Positions 43,362 to 52,209 of a stretch of DNA of 64,000 nucleotides are shown here, in pieces. The position numbers and the translations under genes were made by a program. Below the pieces are notes generated by a model. It saw only the letters and a program-made list of their open reading frames with translations. It searched no databases and was not told the DNA's origin. Numbering within the stretch: position 1 is the first letter of the stretch; the number at the start of each line of letters is the position of its first letter. Location: contig CAMCBU010000007.1 in NCBI GenBank assembly GCA_945873095.1, positions 24,180 through 88,179 on the forward strand, in the 5' to 3' direction. This stretch comes from Klebsiella pneumoniae (GTDB taxonomy: Bacteria; Pseudomonadota; Gammaproteobacteria; Steroidobacterales; Steroidobacteraceae).

Positions 43362-46043
43362 TTATCGACGCCAGCTCGGCGGACTCTCGGTGGGCAACTG
43401 CAACTGTTCAAGGGCTGCGGCCAGGCGGGCGCGCTCAAGTGCGCCCACGTCGACCAACGCCTGCAAAGCCGCCAACACGATGCTCGCGCGATCCACCTCA
43501 AAGAAACCGCGCAAGGCCGAGCGGGTATCGCTGCGTCCGAAGCCATCGGTGCCGAGTGTCATGAAACGACGACCCGGCAGGTAGCTAGCGAGCAACTGTG
43601 GTACGGCTCGAACGTAATCACTCGCCGCGACGATCGGCGCCGCGCCGAGCAGGCAGTTTTCGAGGTGGCTCGTGCGCGCCGCGGCGAGCGGATGCAAGCG
43701 GTTCCAACGTTCGCACTCGGCAGCCTCACGCGCGAGCTCGCTGTAGCTCGTCACGCTCCACACCTCGCTAGCGATGCCAAAATCTTTGGCAAGCTGCGCG
43801 GCTGCCGCAAGGACCTCTCGCAAGATCGCGCCCGAACCGAGCAAGCGGATCGGCCCTCGAGCGCTCGTCACAGCGTCCGTCATTGCGCCCGCATCGAAAC
43901 GGGTGTGGCAATACATCCCACGGATGACCCCTTCAGCCGCACCCGCCGGCAGCGAAGGCTGCGGGTAATTTTCGTTCATGACGGTGAGGTAGTAGAACTC
44001 ATCGCACTGTTGCTCCAATAAACGCCGCGCACCGTAGTCGAGAATCACGGCGAGCTCGCCGGCGAAGGCCGGATCGTAGGCACGACAATTGGGAATGGTC
44101 GCTGCCACCAGATGACTGGAACCGTCCTGATGCTGTAACCCCTCACCGCCCAAGGTCGTACGACCCGAGGTTGCTCCGACGAGAAAGCCTCGAGCGCGCT
44201 GATCCGCTGCGGCCCAGATGAGATCACCGACGCGCTGGAAACCGAATATCGAGTAGTAGATGTAGAGTGGCAGCAGCGTGACACCGTGCACGCTGTAGCT
44301 CGTCGCGGCGGCCACCCACGAAGAGAGCGCACCCGCCTCGGTGATCCCCTCTTCGAGCAACTGTCCGTCGCGACTCTCACGATACGAGAGCAAAGATCCG
44401 GCGTCCTCCGGCTCGTACAACTGCCCGAGTGGCGAGTAAATGCCAATTTGTCGAAAGAGACTGGCCATGCCGAAGGTGCGCGCTTCATCGGCCACGATCG
44501 GCACGAGACGCGGACCGAGCGTGCGATCACGCAGCAGGTTGCCCATCAGGCGCACGAGCGCCATGGTGGTCGACATCTCCTTGCCGTCGGCCTCGACGGC
44601 AAATTGGGCGTAGCTCTCGAGCGATGGCACCGTCAGCCCAGTTGCGACACTGCGGCGCTGCGGCAGCGGGCCGCCCAAAGCCGTTCGGTGCTCGCGCAGA
44701 TAGCGCATCTCCACGCTATCGAGAGGTGGCTTGTAGAACTGCAACTCGATGACCTGCGCATCCGTGAGCGGCAAGTTGAATCGATCACGGAACTCGAGCA
44801 AGGCTTCGACATCCAGCTTCTTCTCTTGATGGGCCGTCATGCGCGACTCGCCCGCACGACCCATGCCGTAGCCTTTCTTGGTTTTAGCCAAGATCACCGT
44901 CGGTTGACCACGATGCGCTGCAGCAGCAGCGAACGCGGCATAGAGCTTACGCGGATCATGACCGCCACGTTTGAGCGCATCGATCTCGGCTAAAGACATA
45001 TGCGCCACGAGCGCGCGCAGCTCCGGATCGAGACCAAAGAATTTTTCTTGGTTGTAGGCGCCGTCGTTGGCACCCAAGGTCTGATACTGCCCATCGACGG
45101 TCTGCGAGAAAGCTTTCAGCAACGCGTGATTCTTATCGCGCGCAAACAAAGCGTCCCAGTCCGAGCCCCACAACACCTTGATGACGTTCCAGCCGGCGCC
45201 CGTGAAGAGCGCCTCGAGCTCCTGAATGATCTGCCCGTTACCGCGCACCGGTCCGTCGAGCCGCTGCAGATTGCAGTTGATGATGAAGGTGAGATTGTCG
45301 AGCTTCTCGCGCGCCGCCAAGGTCAACGCCGCGATCGACTCCGGCTCGTCCATCTCACCGTCGCCGAAAATACCCCACACCCTTCGCTGAGACGTGTCGG
45401 CGAAACCACGATGTTCGAGATAGCGTAAGAACCGCGCCTGATAAATCGAATTGATCGGGCCGATCCCCATCGAACCGGTTGGGAATTGCCAGAACTGCGG
45501 CATCAGCCAGGGGTGCGGATACGAACACAGCCCACCGCCACCGACTTCCTGGCGATATCGAGCGAGCTGTTCCTCACTGAGTCGATCTTCGAGATAGGCA
45601 CGCGCATAGATGCCGGGCGCCGAGTGCGGCTGGAAGAAGACGAGATCGCCACCGCCTTGTGCGTCAGGACCGCGAAAGAAATGATGCAATCCGGTTTCAA
45701 AAATCTCGGCCGCCGAGGCGTATGTCGCCACGTGCCCGCCGAGCTCACCGTAAGCCTTGTTCGCCCGCACCACCATCACGAGCGCATTCCAACGCATGAT
45801 CGCCGTCAATCGCTCCTCGAGCGCCACATCGCCCGGATGAATCGCCTGCTCATCAAGCGGGATGCTGTTTTGGTAAGCCGAGTACGGCATCACGTGCGCC
45901 ATGACACCGAGGCGCTGCGCCTCTTGCTCCAACTGTGTGAGCAAGTACAAACCGCGTTCGCGACCGCCGCTCGCCACGGCCGTGCGCAGTGCGTCCAACC
46001 ACTCCCGCGTTTCTTGCGGGTCGATGTCGTCAGGCAAATTCAT
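43362..46043 (-). CDS. aceE: Pyruvate dehydrogenase E1 component, homodimeric type
   Basis: 893-residue thiamine-diphosphate enzyme decarboxylating pyruvate for the PDH complex. Blocks include NSIPLDEQ, GGHVATYASAAEIFE, the ThDP motif GDGEMDEPESIAAL through INCNLQRLDGPVRGNG, KTKKGYGMGRAGESRMTAHQ and GRTTLGGEGLQHQDGSSH. No E2 or E3 gene is adjacent, so it is either a second E1 copy or the partners are elsewhere. The ATG at 46043 has no Shine-Dalgarno; TATCAT lies 7 nt upstream. Confidence 0.94.
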   Translation of the reverse strand: MNLPDDIDPQETREWLDALRTAVASGGRERGLYLLTQLEQEAQRLGVMAHVMPYSAYQNSIPLDEQAIHPGDVALEERLTAIMRWNALVMVVRANKAYGELGGHVATYASAAEIFETGLHHFFRGPDAQGGGDLVFFQPHSAPGIYARAYLEDRLSEEQLARYRQEVGGGGLCSYPHPWLMPQFWQFPTGSMGIGPINSIYQARFLRYLEHRGFADTSQRRVWGIFGDGEMDEPESIAALTLAAREKLDNLTFIINCNLQRLDGPVRGNGQIIQELEALFTGAGWNVIKVLWGSDWDALFARDKNHALLKAFSQTVDGQYQTLGANDGAYNQEKFFGLDPELRALVAHMSLAEIDALKRGGHDPRKLYAAFAAAAAHRGQPTVILAKTKKGYGMGRAGESRMTAHQEKKLDVEALLEFRDRFNLPLTDAQVIELQFYKPPLDSVEMRYLREHRTALGGPLPQRRSVATGLTVPSLESYAQFAVEADGKEMSTTMALVRLMGNLLRDRTLGPRLVPIVADEARTFGMASLFRQIGIYSPLGQLYEPEDAGSLLSYRESRDGQLLEEGITEAGALSSWVAAATSYSVHGVTLLPLYIYYSIFGFQRVGDLIWAAADQRARGFLVGATSGRTTLGGEGLQHQDGSSHLVAATIPNCRAYDPAFAGELAVILDYGARRLLEQQCDEFYYLTVMNENYPQPSLPAGAAEGVIRGMYCHTRFDAGAMTDAVTSARGPIRLLGSGAILREVLAAAAQLAKDFGIASEVWSVTSYSELAREAAECERWNRLHPLAAARTSHLENCLLGAAPIVAASDYVRAVPQLLASYLPGRRFMTLGTDGFGRSDTRSALRGFFEVDRASIVLAALQALVDVGALERARLAAALEQLQLPTESPPSWRR

Positions 46044-46050
46044 ACGGGGG

Positions 46051-46056
46051 ATGATA
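46051..46056 (-). promoter_or_regulatory. -10-like hexamer for leaderless aceE
   Basis: TATCAT on the minus strand, ending 7 nt before the aceE ATG, in the 43-base gap after the multicopper oxidase gene. No good -35. Confidence 0.35.
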
Positions 46057-46086
46057 CCGACTCAAAGTGGCGGATACGCCGAGCGC

Positions 46087-47505
46087 TCAGTGCCCGGAGT
46101 GTCCGCGCGGCTTTCTGATATTCACGGTGGTCTCGGGCGACTTCGGCAGCGGCTGCTGCAGCGGCAGGCTCGTGCCCCCGGCACTGGATTCACGCGAGAC
46201 GGTCGGGGTGCTGCCCGTGAACTCATAGGCCACGGTGCCCGGCGGGTGACGATAAGCACCCGGGTCAGCGTAGTCGTTGCGTTTCTGTCCACGCCGCACT
46301 TTGACCACGCTGAACATGCCGCCCATGCCAACGGCACCGAACGGTCCCTCGCCCATCATCATCGGCAAGGTGTTCGTCGGCATCGGCATGCGCATGGTCG
46401 ACATCTCATCCATACCGCGCTCGCCCATCGCCATGTAACCCGGCACCAGATCATTGATCTTCGCAGCCAAGTCATCCTGCTTGACGCCAATCATGGTGGG
46501 GACATCGTGCCCCATGGCGTTCATCGTGTGATGGCTCTTGTGGCAGTGGAACGCCCAGTCGCCTTCCTCGTCGGCCAAAAATTCGATCTGCCGCATTTGA
46601 CCAACGGCGATATCTTGGGTGACTTCGTACTGACGTGTCGTCGTTGGCGTCGGACCCCCATCGGTGCCGGTCACGAGAAACTCATGGCCGTGCAGATGAA
46701 TCGGATGGTTGGTCATCGTGAGATTGCCGATACGAACACGAACGCGATCCATATGGCGGACCACCAAAGGGTCGATCCCCGGAAAGACCCGGCTGTTCCA
46801 CGACCAGATGTTGAAGTCGAGCATGGTCATGATCTTGGGCGTGGCGCTGCCCGGGTCGATGTCGAAGGAACTCAACAGAAAACAAAAATCGCGATCCACC
46901 TCGGCAATCAATGGATGCTTATTTTTCGGATGTGTGACCCAAAACCCCATCATCCCCATCGCCATTTGCACCATCTCGTCGGCGTGCGGGTGATACATGA
47001 AGGTGCCGGGGCGCCTCGCCACGAATTCATAGACGAACGTCTTGCCGGGCGGAATACCCGGCTGCGTCAAGCCGACGACGCCATCCATGCCCGACGGCAA
47101 GCGCTGCCCGTGCCAATGCACCGAGGTGATCTCCGGCAGCTTGTTGGTCACGAAGATGCGCACGCGGTCCCCCTCGACGACCTCGATGGTCGGACCCGGA
47201 CTCTGACCGTTGTAGCCCCAAAGATTGGCTTTGAAGCCCGGCGCGAACTCGCGCTGTACCGGTTCGGCGACCAGATGGAATTCTTTGACCCCGCGATTCA
47301 TTCGCCACGGCAGCGTCCAGCCGTTGAGCGTCGCCACCGGCCGATAGGGACGTCCCGACGCGGGCTCCAAAGGTGGCCGTGTTCCCGGCGAGGTTTCAAT
47401 CACCGGTTCGGGCAAGGCAGCGAGCGCGGCTTTGGCGACCGTGGCTGCCGCCACCGCACCGCCCGTCAGACTCGCCAACTCGAAAAACCGTCGTCTGGAA
47501 GTCAT
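46087..47505 (-). CDS. Tat-exported multicopper oxidase (copper tolerance type)
   Basis: 472-residue periplasmic cuproenzyme. The N-terminus TSRRRFFELASLTGGAVAAA is a twin-arginine signal. All copper-ligand motifs are visible: HWHGQRLPSGMDG, HPHADEM, HPIHLHGHEF and HCHKSHHTMNAM, the last with the T1 copper His-Cys-His and axial Met. A Met-rich stretch (about 380-425, MGERGMDEMSTMRMPMP) suggests Cu(I) binding, as in CueO/CopA-like oxidases. It overlaps the upstream TolC-type gene by ATGA, forming a two-gene metal-tolerance operon. Confidence 0.9.
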   Translation of the reverse strand: MTSRRRFFELASLTGGAVAAATVAKAALAALPEPVIETSPGTRPPLEPASGRPYRPVATLNGWTLPWRMNRGVKEFHLVAEPVQREFAPGFKANLWGYNGQSPGPTIEVVEGDRVRIFVTNKLPEITSVHWHGQRLPSGMDGVVGLTQPGIPPGKTFVYEFVARRPGTFMYHPHADEMVQMAMGMMGFWVTHPKNKHPLIAEVDRDFCFLLSSFDIDPGSATPKIMTMLDFNIWSWNSRVFPGIDPLVVRHMDRVRVRIGNLTMTNHPIHLHGHEFLVTGTDGGPTPTTTRQYEVTQDIAVGQMRQIEFLADEEGDWAFHCHKSHHTMNAMGHDVPTMIGVKQDDLAAKINDLVPGYMAMGERGMDEMSTMRMPMPTNTLPMMMGEGPFGAVGMGGMFSVVKVRRGQKRNDYADPGAYRHPPGTVAYEFTGSTPTVSRESSAGGTSLPLQQPLPKSPETTVNIRKPRGHSGH

Positions 47506-48797
47506 CGCTCTACTCCGGGTCGGCCGAGCAACGAAGCCTGTAGATCCGCCTCGGCAAGCCAGAAACGCTCACTCGTCTCGATCGCGGCGATCACGGTGTC
47601 GACCTGTTCGCGTGCGTCGGACAACAACTCGAATACACCGAGCAACATGCCGTTGTATCGCAACAGCGTCTCCTCGGACATCGCCTTTCGCAGCGGCACG
47701 AGCACGTCGCGGTGGTGCACGGCGTCGTCATAGGCACTGCGGTAAGCGCCATAACCCACTCGCAAATCGGATGACGCCACCAACGCCGTCTGCTCCAACT
47801 CGGCAGCGGCAGCACGCAACTGCGCGCGCCCCGCGCCACGCTGCAAATCACCGGCATCGAAGATCGGCAGCGCGAACTCGACCTCGAAACCGCGGGTCTC
47901 TTGTTCGCGCAACGAGAGTGTCACGTCGGTGAGACTCGTGACACGGGTCAATCCGTACGCGGCCGCCGCGGCGCGCCACTTCGCATTCGCGAGCCGCAGA
48001 TCGAGACGGGTCGCCGTGATGGTACGCGCGACATCGGGCGCGGACATCGGGGCGGTCGGCAAGTCCGGCAAACGCGCAGGCAACGTGACGAGACGAAGTT
48101 GATCTCCGTCGAGACCGAGCAAACGCCCCAGAGATTCGCGTGCTGCCAACTCGTGCTGCCGTGCCACGATCAGACGCGATCGCGCATCGGCTTGATAGCT
48201 CTGCTGACGGGCCCGCTCGAGCAGGTTGAAATTGCCGGCGGCTTCCATCCGCACGGCCAGTTCAGCACTGGCTTCGGCACTCGTGAGCACACGCTCGGCG
48301 TAACGCCGTTTCTCACCGGCCGCCACCGCCTCCACCCAGCTGCGACGAACCGCCGTCATCTGCGCGAGGACGTCGGCGGCAAGCTGCACCCGACCCGCTT
48401 CGACATCGGCTGCCGCGACGCGTCGGCGTTGCGGTAGCGTCAACACATCGAGCACGCCGAAGGCGAGCCAGCGCTCGATATCGAGCCCCTCAGAAGATCG
48501 CAGGCGTTCATAAGAGAAGCTCGGGTTCGCGATCCGCCCGGTCATGGCCGCCGAGTTGAGCTCGCTCTCGTGCAACGCGAGCAAGCGGCGCATCTCGGGG
48601 CTCTGCGCGAGCGCGATTCGCAGTGCACTCTCACGCCCGAGCGGCGCTGTCAGCAACGGTCCGATGTCGACTGCCTCATCCGTTGGCGCCGCTGCCGAGC
48701 GCATGGCCAAAGATCGCTCGGCTGGCCAATCGACGCTCGCGCATCCAGCCGACATCGCCGCGGACAACGCTATGAGGACACATCGCACAGAGTTCAT
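47502..48797 (-). CDS. TolC-family outer-membrane lipoprotein (CusC/copper-efflux type)
   Basis: 431 residues. The signal ends in SAGC, a lipobox, so the mature protein is probably lipid-anchored. The Ala/Arg/Leu-rich coiled-coil repeats (FARG-type, two halves) and the block RIANPSFSYERLRSSEG are typical of TolC/CusC channels. The C-terminus ends LAEADLQASLLGRPGVER. ATG 48797 is chosen since it opens the lipoprotein signal; TAAACT lies 7 nt before it and there is no Shine-Dalgarno. With the coupled multicopper oxidase this suggests copper detoxification; no dedicated pump is adjacent. Confidence 0.85.
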   Translation of the reverse strand: MNSVRCVLIALSAAMSAGCASVDWPAERSLAMRSAAAPTDEAVDIGPLLTAPLGRESALRIALAQSPEMRRLLALHESELNSAAMTGRIANPSFSYERLRSSEGLDIERWLAFGVLDVLTLPQRRRVAAADVEAGRVQLAADVLAQMTAVRRSWVEAVAAGEKRRYAERVLTSAEASAELAVRMEAAGNFNLLERARQQSYQADARSRLIVARQHELAARESLGRLLGLDGDQLRLVTLPARLPDLPTAPMSAPDVARTITATRLDLRLANAKWRAAAAAYGLTRVTSLTDVTLSLREQETRGFEVEFALPIFDAGDLQRGAGRAQLRAAAAELEQTALVASSDLRVGYGAYRSAYDDAVHHRDVLVPLRKAMSEETLLRYNGMLLGVFELLSDAREQVDTVIAAIETSERFWLAEADLQASLLGRPGVER

Positions 48798-48804
48798 CGG
48801 CCGA

Positions 48805-48810
48805 AGTTTA
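48805..48810 (-). promoter_or_regulatory. -10-like hexamer for leaderless tolC-like gene
   Basis: TAAACT on the minus strand, ending 7 nt before the ATG at 48797, the same arrangement as puuC. Confidence 0.35.
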
Positions 48811-48839
48811 GCAGCAGATCCCACCTGACCCGAAAGGGG

Positions 48840-48867
48840 TTGAATGTCCGGACATTTGCGCTATCCT
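48840..48867 (+). promoter_or_regulatory. Promoter of the MmgE-selD operon
   Basis: TTGAAT (48840-48845), 16 nt, TATCCT (48862-48867). Transcription would start near 48875, about 25 nt before GTG 48901. The palindromic operator at 48843-48856 overlaps the -35 box and spacer, which fits a repressor. Confidence 0.45.
48843..48856. promoter_or_regulatory. Palindromic operator, copy 1
   Basis: AATGTCCGGACATT is a perfect 14-bp palindrome. The 12-bp core ATGTCCGGACAT recurs exactly at 57316-57327 in front of the converging operon. The shape resembles GntR/FadR-type sites, but the regulator is not in the window. Confidence 0.65.
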
Positions 48868-48900
48868 CCGCTGCGTACCACCGCAACTGCCGGGATAGCC

Positions 48901-50319
48901 GTGAACGAAGCTTCATCAGCGGATTCCACCCCATCGGGCGAGAGCCTGTCGCATCGACTGGCCGCGTACGCCGCCAGGTTCGATTTGACTGCGGCACCAG
49001 CACCCGTCATCGAGCATCTCAAGCGCTGCATGCTCGATGCGATCGGCATCGCCTTCGCCTCGAATTCATTCGAGTTTGCGGCTCGCACCGCTGCCGGGGT
49101 CGGTGAGGTCGCGGGGGTGGGTGATTACGTGGTGATCGGTCGCCGCGAGCGGCTGCCGCTGCGCGATGCGGCGCTGCTGAACGGCATCCTGATTCACGGC
49201 CTCGACTACGACGATACGCACCCGCCGAGCGTCGTGCACGCCACAGCGAGTGCTTTGCCGGTGGTGTTAGCCGAGGGCCTGCGTCGTCGCTGTAGTGGCC
49301 AACGGGCTCTGGCGGCGTTTCTTTTGGCAGTGGAAGCCGATGCACGGATCGGGATGCATGCCGGTGGCTGGTGGCAGAAGGCTGGATTTCATCCGACCGG
49401 CGTGGTCGGGGTCTTTGGTGCGGCACTCGCAGCCGGTCACATCGAAGGCCAGTCGCTCGCGCAATTGGTCGCAGGACAAGGTATAGCGCTCAGCATGGCG
49501 AGCGGCACGATGGAATTTCTCGCCGACGGCAGTTGGACGAAGCGACTTCATCCCGGTTGGGCGGCTGCGAGCGGCATCACCGCCGCTGCGCTCGCCCGCC
49601 ACCATTTTGAAGCTCCGCGCGCCGCGTTCGATGGACGGTTCGGCTTATTCAACACGTTTCTCGGCGATCGCTGGCCCGACGGGCAACTCGATATGCTGGC
49701 CTCGCTCGGACAAACATGGGAGTCGGCCAGCGTCGCAATCAAGCCTTATCCCGTTTGTCATTTCAACCACGCCTGCGGCGATGCAGCGCTGGCGCTGCAA
49801 GCCGAACATGGATTCACGGCGGACGACGTCGTGGCCATCACGGCGCGAATCCATTGCAATCAAATGCCCGTCGTCTGTGAACCGGCGGAGGCGAAGCGGC
49901 GCCCTCAGAGCGACTACGACGCCAAGTTCAGCCTGCCCTTCTTCGTGGCAGCTTGTCTGGTTCGGGGAAAGTTCGGTCTGCAAGAGTTGGAACCGTCGTC
50001 ACTGAATGACCCAGCGATTCTGAGGTTGTGTGCACAGGTGCAGTGCGAACACGATGCCGAATCGGCCTTCCCGGAGTTCTTCTCCGGCGAAGTGGCCATC
50101 ACGCTGCGCGACGGTCGACGCCTGCAGCGTCGCGAACGTATCAATCGCGGGACGGCCGAGCGCCCGCTCACCCAGTCGGAAATCGAAGCGAAGTTTTTCG
50201 ACAACGCGCAACTTCGGATCTCACGCAGTCAAGCCGACGCGGTCATCGAGGCCGTCATGGCGCTCGATCGAGCGCAGGACCTGCAGCGTCTTTGTGATGT
50301 TCTCGCGTTGCCGTCATAG
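48901..50319 (+). CDS. MmgE/PrpD-family protein (dehydratase/decarboxylase/isomerase fold)
   Basis: About 472 residues. Family motifs are ILIHGLDYDDTHPPSVVHATASALP, FHPTGVVGVFGAALAAG, WTKRLHPGWAAASGITAA, VAIKPYPVCHFNHACGDAA and DAKFSLPFFVAA. The family includes 2-methylcitrate dehydratase, cis-aconitate decarboxylase and iminodisuccinate epimerase; no prpB/prpC neighbours are present, so a prp role is unlikely. GTG 48901 is preferred over ATG 48844 because the latter lies inside the palindromic operator and upstream of the predicted transcription start. It is the first gene of a five-gene operon ending with selD. Confidence 0.8.
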   Translation: MNEASSADSTPSGESLSHRLAAYAARFDLTAAPAPVIEHLKRCMLDAIGIAFASNSFEFAARTAAGVGEVAGVGDYVVIGRRERLPLRDAALLNGILIHGLDYDDTHPPSVVHATASALPVVLAEGLRRRCSGQRALAAFLLAVEADARIGMHAGGWWQKAGFHPTGVVGVFGAALAAGHIEGQSLAQLVAGQGIALSMASGTMEFLADGSWTKRLHPGWAAASGITAAALARHHFEAPRAAFDGRFGLFNTFLGDRWPDGQLDMLASLGQTWESASVAIKPYPVCHFNHACGDAALALQAEHGFTADDVVAITARIHCNQMPVVCEPAEAKRRPQSDYDAKFSLPFFVAACLVRGKFGLQELEPSSLNDPAILRLCAQVQCEHDAESAFPEFFSGEVAITLRDGRRLQRRERINRGTAERPLTQSEIEAKFFDNAQLRISRSQADAVIEAVMALDRAQDLQRLCDVLALPS

Positions 50320-50331
50320 ACCCCCAACGTC

Positions 50332-50880
50332 ATGCTGCCGCTCATCGCGTTTACCGGTCGTTTTCAACCTTTCCATTGCCAACACTTGGAGATGGTCCGG
50401 TTCGCGTTGCAGCACGCCTCCCAAATTTTGATCGGCATCACCAATCCGGATGCGGAGCATCGCGAGCAGCATCCGAGTAGTCGTCACCGACATCTGGCCG
50501 AATCCAATCCGCTATCCCTGTGGCAGCGCAGGCAGCTGATCGAAGCGGCGCTCATTGAAGATGGCCTTGCAAAGTCGTCGTGGGACATCGTGGCGTTTCC
50601 ACTCGATCAGAGCGAACGCTGGCCCGCGCTGGTGCCGCTCGGAACGCCCCAACTCGTGCGCGTTTTCTCCGAGTGGGAGCGCGAGAAGGTCCGCCGGTTT
50701 GAAATGGCGGGCTATCCGACGCTGGTCATTGAGGGCGACCCGGCCGAGCGGTTGTCGGCATCGGATGTGCGAACCGCGTTGCGCAACACCCAGCAAGTTC
50801 CCACGAGTGTTCCACCGGGCGCGCGCGAGCTGCTCGGCTGTTGGTTCAACGAGAACAGCGGAGCTTGGCATGGTGGATGA
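50332..50880 (+). CDS. Nucleotidyltransferase of the NMN adenylyltransferase (NadM-like) family
   Basis: 182 residues. The opening PLIAFTGRFQPFHCQHLEMVRFAL is the alpha/beta-phosphodiesterase nucleotidyltransferase signature; the usual HxGH reads HCQH, with Gln for Gly. ERLSASDVRTALR near the C-terminus corresponds to the ISxTxVR nucleotide-binding motif. NAD synthesis would be the default role, but the operon and the altered motif suggest another phosphate- or carboxylate-type acceptor. It starts 12 bases after the MmgE/PrpD stop and overlaps the next gene by 11 bases. Function unproven. Confidence 0.78.
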   Translation: MLPLIAFTGRFQPFHCQHLEMVRFALQHASQILIGITNPDAEHREQHPSSRHRHLAESNPLSLWQRRQLIEAALIEDGLAKSSWDIVAFPLDQSERWPALVPLGTPQLVRVFSEWEREKVRRFEMAGYPTLVIEGDPAERLSASDVRTALRNTQQVPTSVPPGARELLGCWFNENSGAWHGG

Positions 50881-52201
50881 TCGTCTCCCCATCTTGCTCG
50901 TGATTCTGGATGGTCTTGGCGATCGCGCCGCCGCGGAGCTCGATGGGCGAACGCCGTGCGAAGCTGCCTCGACGCCCAATCTCGATGCGCTGGCCGCGAT
51001 GGGGGTCAACGGCGTTCATGTGCCTTTCGGACCGGGTCGCGCCACCTCTAGCGAGCACGCGCATTGGGCGCTGTTTGGTTTTGGCGATATCGCCTTTCCC
51101 GGACGCGCCGCCATCGAGGCGCTTGGCGTTGGCCTCGATCCGCCCGTCGGAGTACCGCTTTTTCATTTGGCGCTGCGCGCGGCCATCCGACGCGACAACG
51201 CCCTGCACCTCGGTGCGCGCGCGAGACCCAAGCAAGATGTCGAGGCGTGCGCGGCGCTGTTCGCGGCCTTGAGCGGCCGCACGAAAGCCGGTATTCGATT
51301 TGATCTTTTGCCGCTGCGCACCGGCGAGTCGGTGTTGTGTGCGCACGGCGCGAGCAGCCACGAAGTGAGCGACAGCGATAGTTTGTTCGACCACCTTCAC
51401 CCGTGGATGCGCCCAATCGCGCTGCCAGAGGCGAAAGATCGCGTTGCAGCCGAGGCGCTCGCGAGCGCACTCGAGACGTGGTTGATCGAGAGTCGTCGAA
51501 TACTGCTCCGTCATCCGATCAACGCCGAACGACGCGCCGCGGGATTGCCGATGCTCGATGTCGCGGTCACCAAATGGGCGAGCCTGCTCAATCCTGCGCT
51601 GCCCTCCTTCCAGAGCGCGATTGGCGTACGCGGTGCGGCCATCACCGATACAGCACTCTATCGAGGGCTTGCTCGAGTGCTCGGCATGGAGCTCATCGAC
51701 ATTCCATACGATCCCACCGACGCGGCAGGTGACATGAGTCGGCGAATCGCGGCAGCCGCTGAACTGTTGAAGTCGAACGCGTTCGTGCATGTCCACGTCA
51801 AGGCGACCGACGAGGCCGGACACTCCAAAAAACCCCACTTCAAGCGCGATGTCATCGCCGCCACCGATGCCGGTCTGAGCGCACTGCCCGCACTCGCTCG
51901 ACGCGCGGTCGTCGCTGTCACGGGTGATCATGCCTCGCCGTCCGTCGGCAGTCTGTTGCATAGCGGCGACCCAACTCCGTTCGTCGTGGCCGCACCGGGC
52001 TTGCGTGCCGACTCGGTTGCCACGTTCGGCGAACGCCCCGCCTTGACGGGTGAGTGCGGTCGCTTGCGCGCGGCCGAGGTCTTGCCGCTGCTTTTGGGTC
52101 TCGCCAACCGCCCGTTCTTCATCGGACACCGACCAGGCGCCTACTCGACTTTGGCGCTGCCCGATGCGCCCGAACCCATGCCAGTTATCTTTGAGGAGTG
52201 A
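50870..52201 (+). CDS. Archaeal-type cofactor-independent phosphoglycerate mutase-like protein (ApgM-like)
   Basis: 443 residues of the alkaline-phosphatase superfamily. Metal and active-site blocks are LLVILDGLGDRAAAELDGRTP, STPNLDALAAMGVNG, the nucleophile region TSSEHAHWALFGFG (ApgM has S-D-T-A-H; here S-E-H-A-H), FPGRAAIEALGVGLD, HVKATDEAGHSKKPHFK and TGDHASP. ApgM members are unusual in proteobacteria for glycolysis, and iPGM-like proteins recur in phosphonate pathways. The ATG at 50870 gives the correct N-terminus. It is co-translated with the NMNAT-like gene. A phospho- or phosphono-substrate is inferred; the reaction is unknown. Confidence 0.78.
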   Translation: MVDDRLPILLVILDGLGDRAAAELDGRTPCEAASTPNLDALAAMGVNGVHVPFGPGRATSSEHAHWALFGFGDIAFPGRAAIEALGVGLDPPVGVPLFHLALRAAIRRDNALHLGARARPKQDVEACAALFAALSGRTKAGIRFDLLPLRTGESVLCAHGASSHEVSDSDSLFDHLHPWMRPIALPEAKDRVAAEALASALETWLIESRRILLRHPINAERRAAGLPMLDVAVTKWASLLNPALPSFQSAIGVRGAAITDTALYRGLARVLGMELIDIPYDPTDAAGDMSRRIAAAAELLKSNAFVHVHVKATDEAGHSKKPHFKRDVIAATDAGLSALPALARRAVVAVTGDHASPSVGSLLHSGDPTPFVVAAPGLRADSVATFGERPALTGECGRLRAAEVLPLLLGLANRPFFIGHRPGAYSTLALPDAPEPMPVIFEE

Positions 52202-52209
52202 ACCGCATC

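Noticed and set aside
48844..48900. ATG 48844 as start of the MmgE/PrpD gene
   Set aside because: The codon lies inside the palindromic operator and upstream of the predicted transcription start; GTG 48901 fits better.
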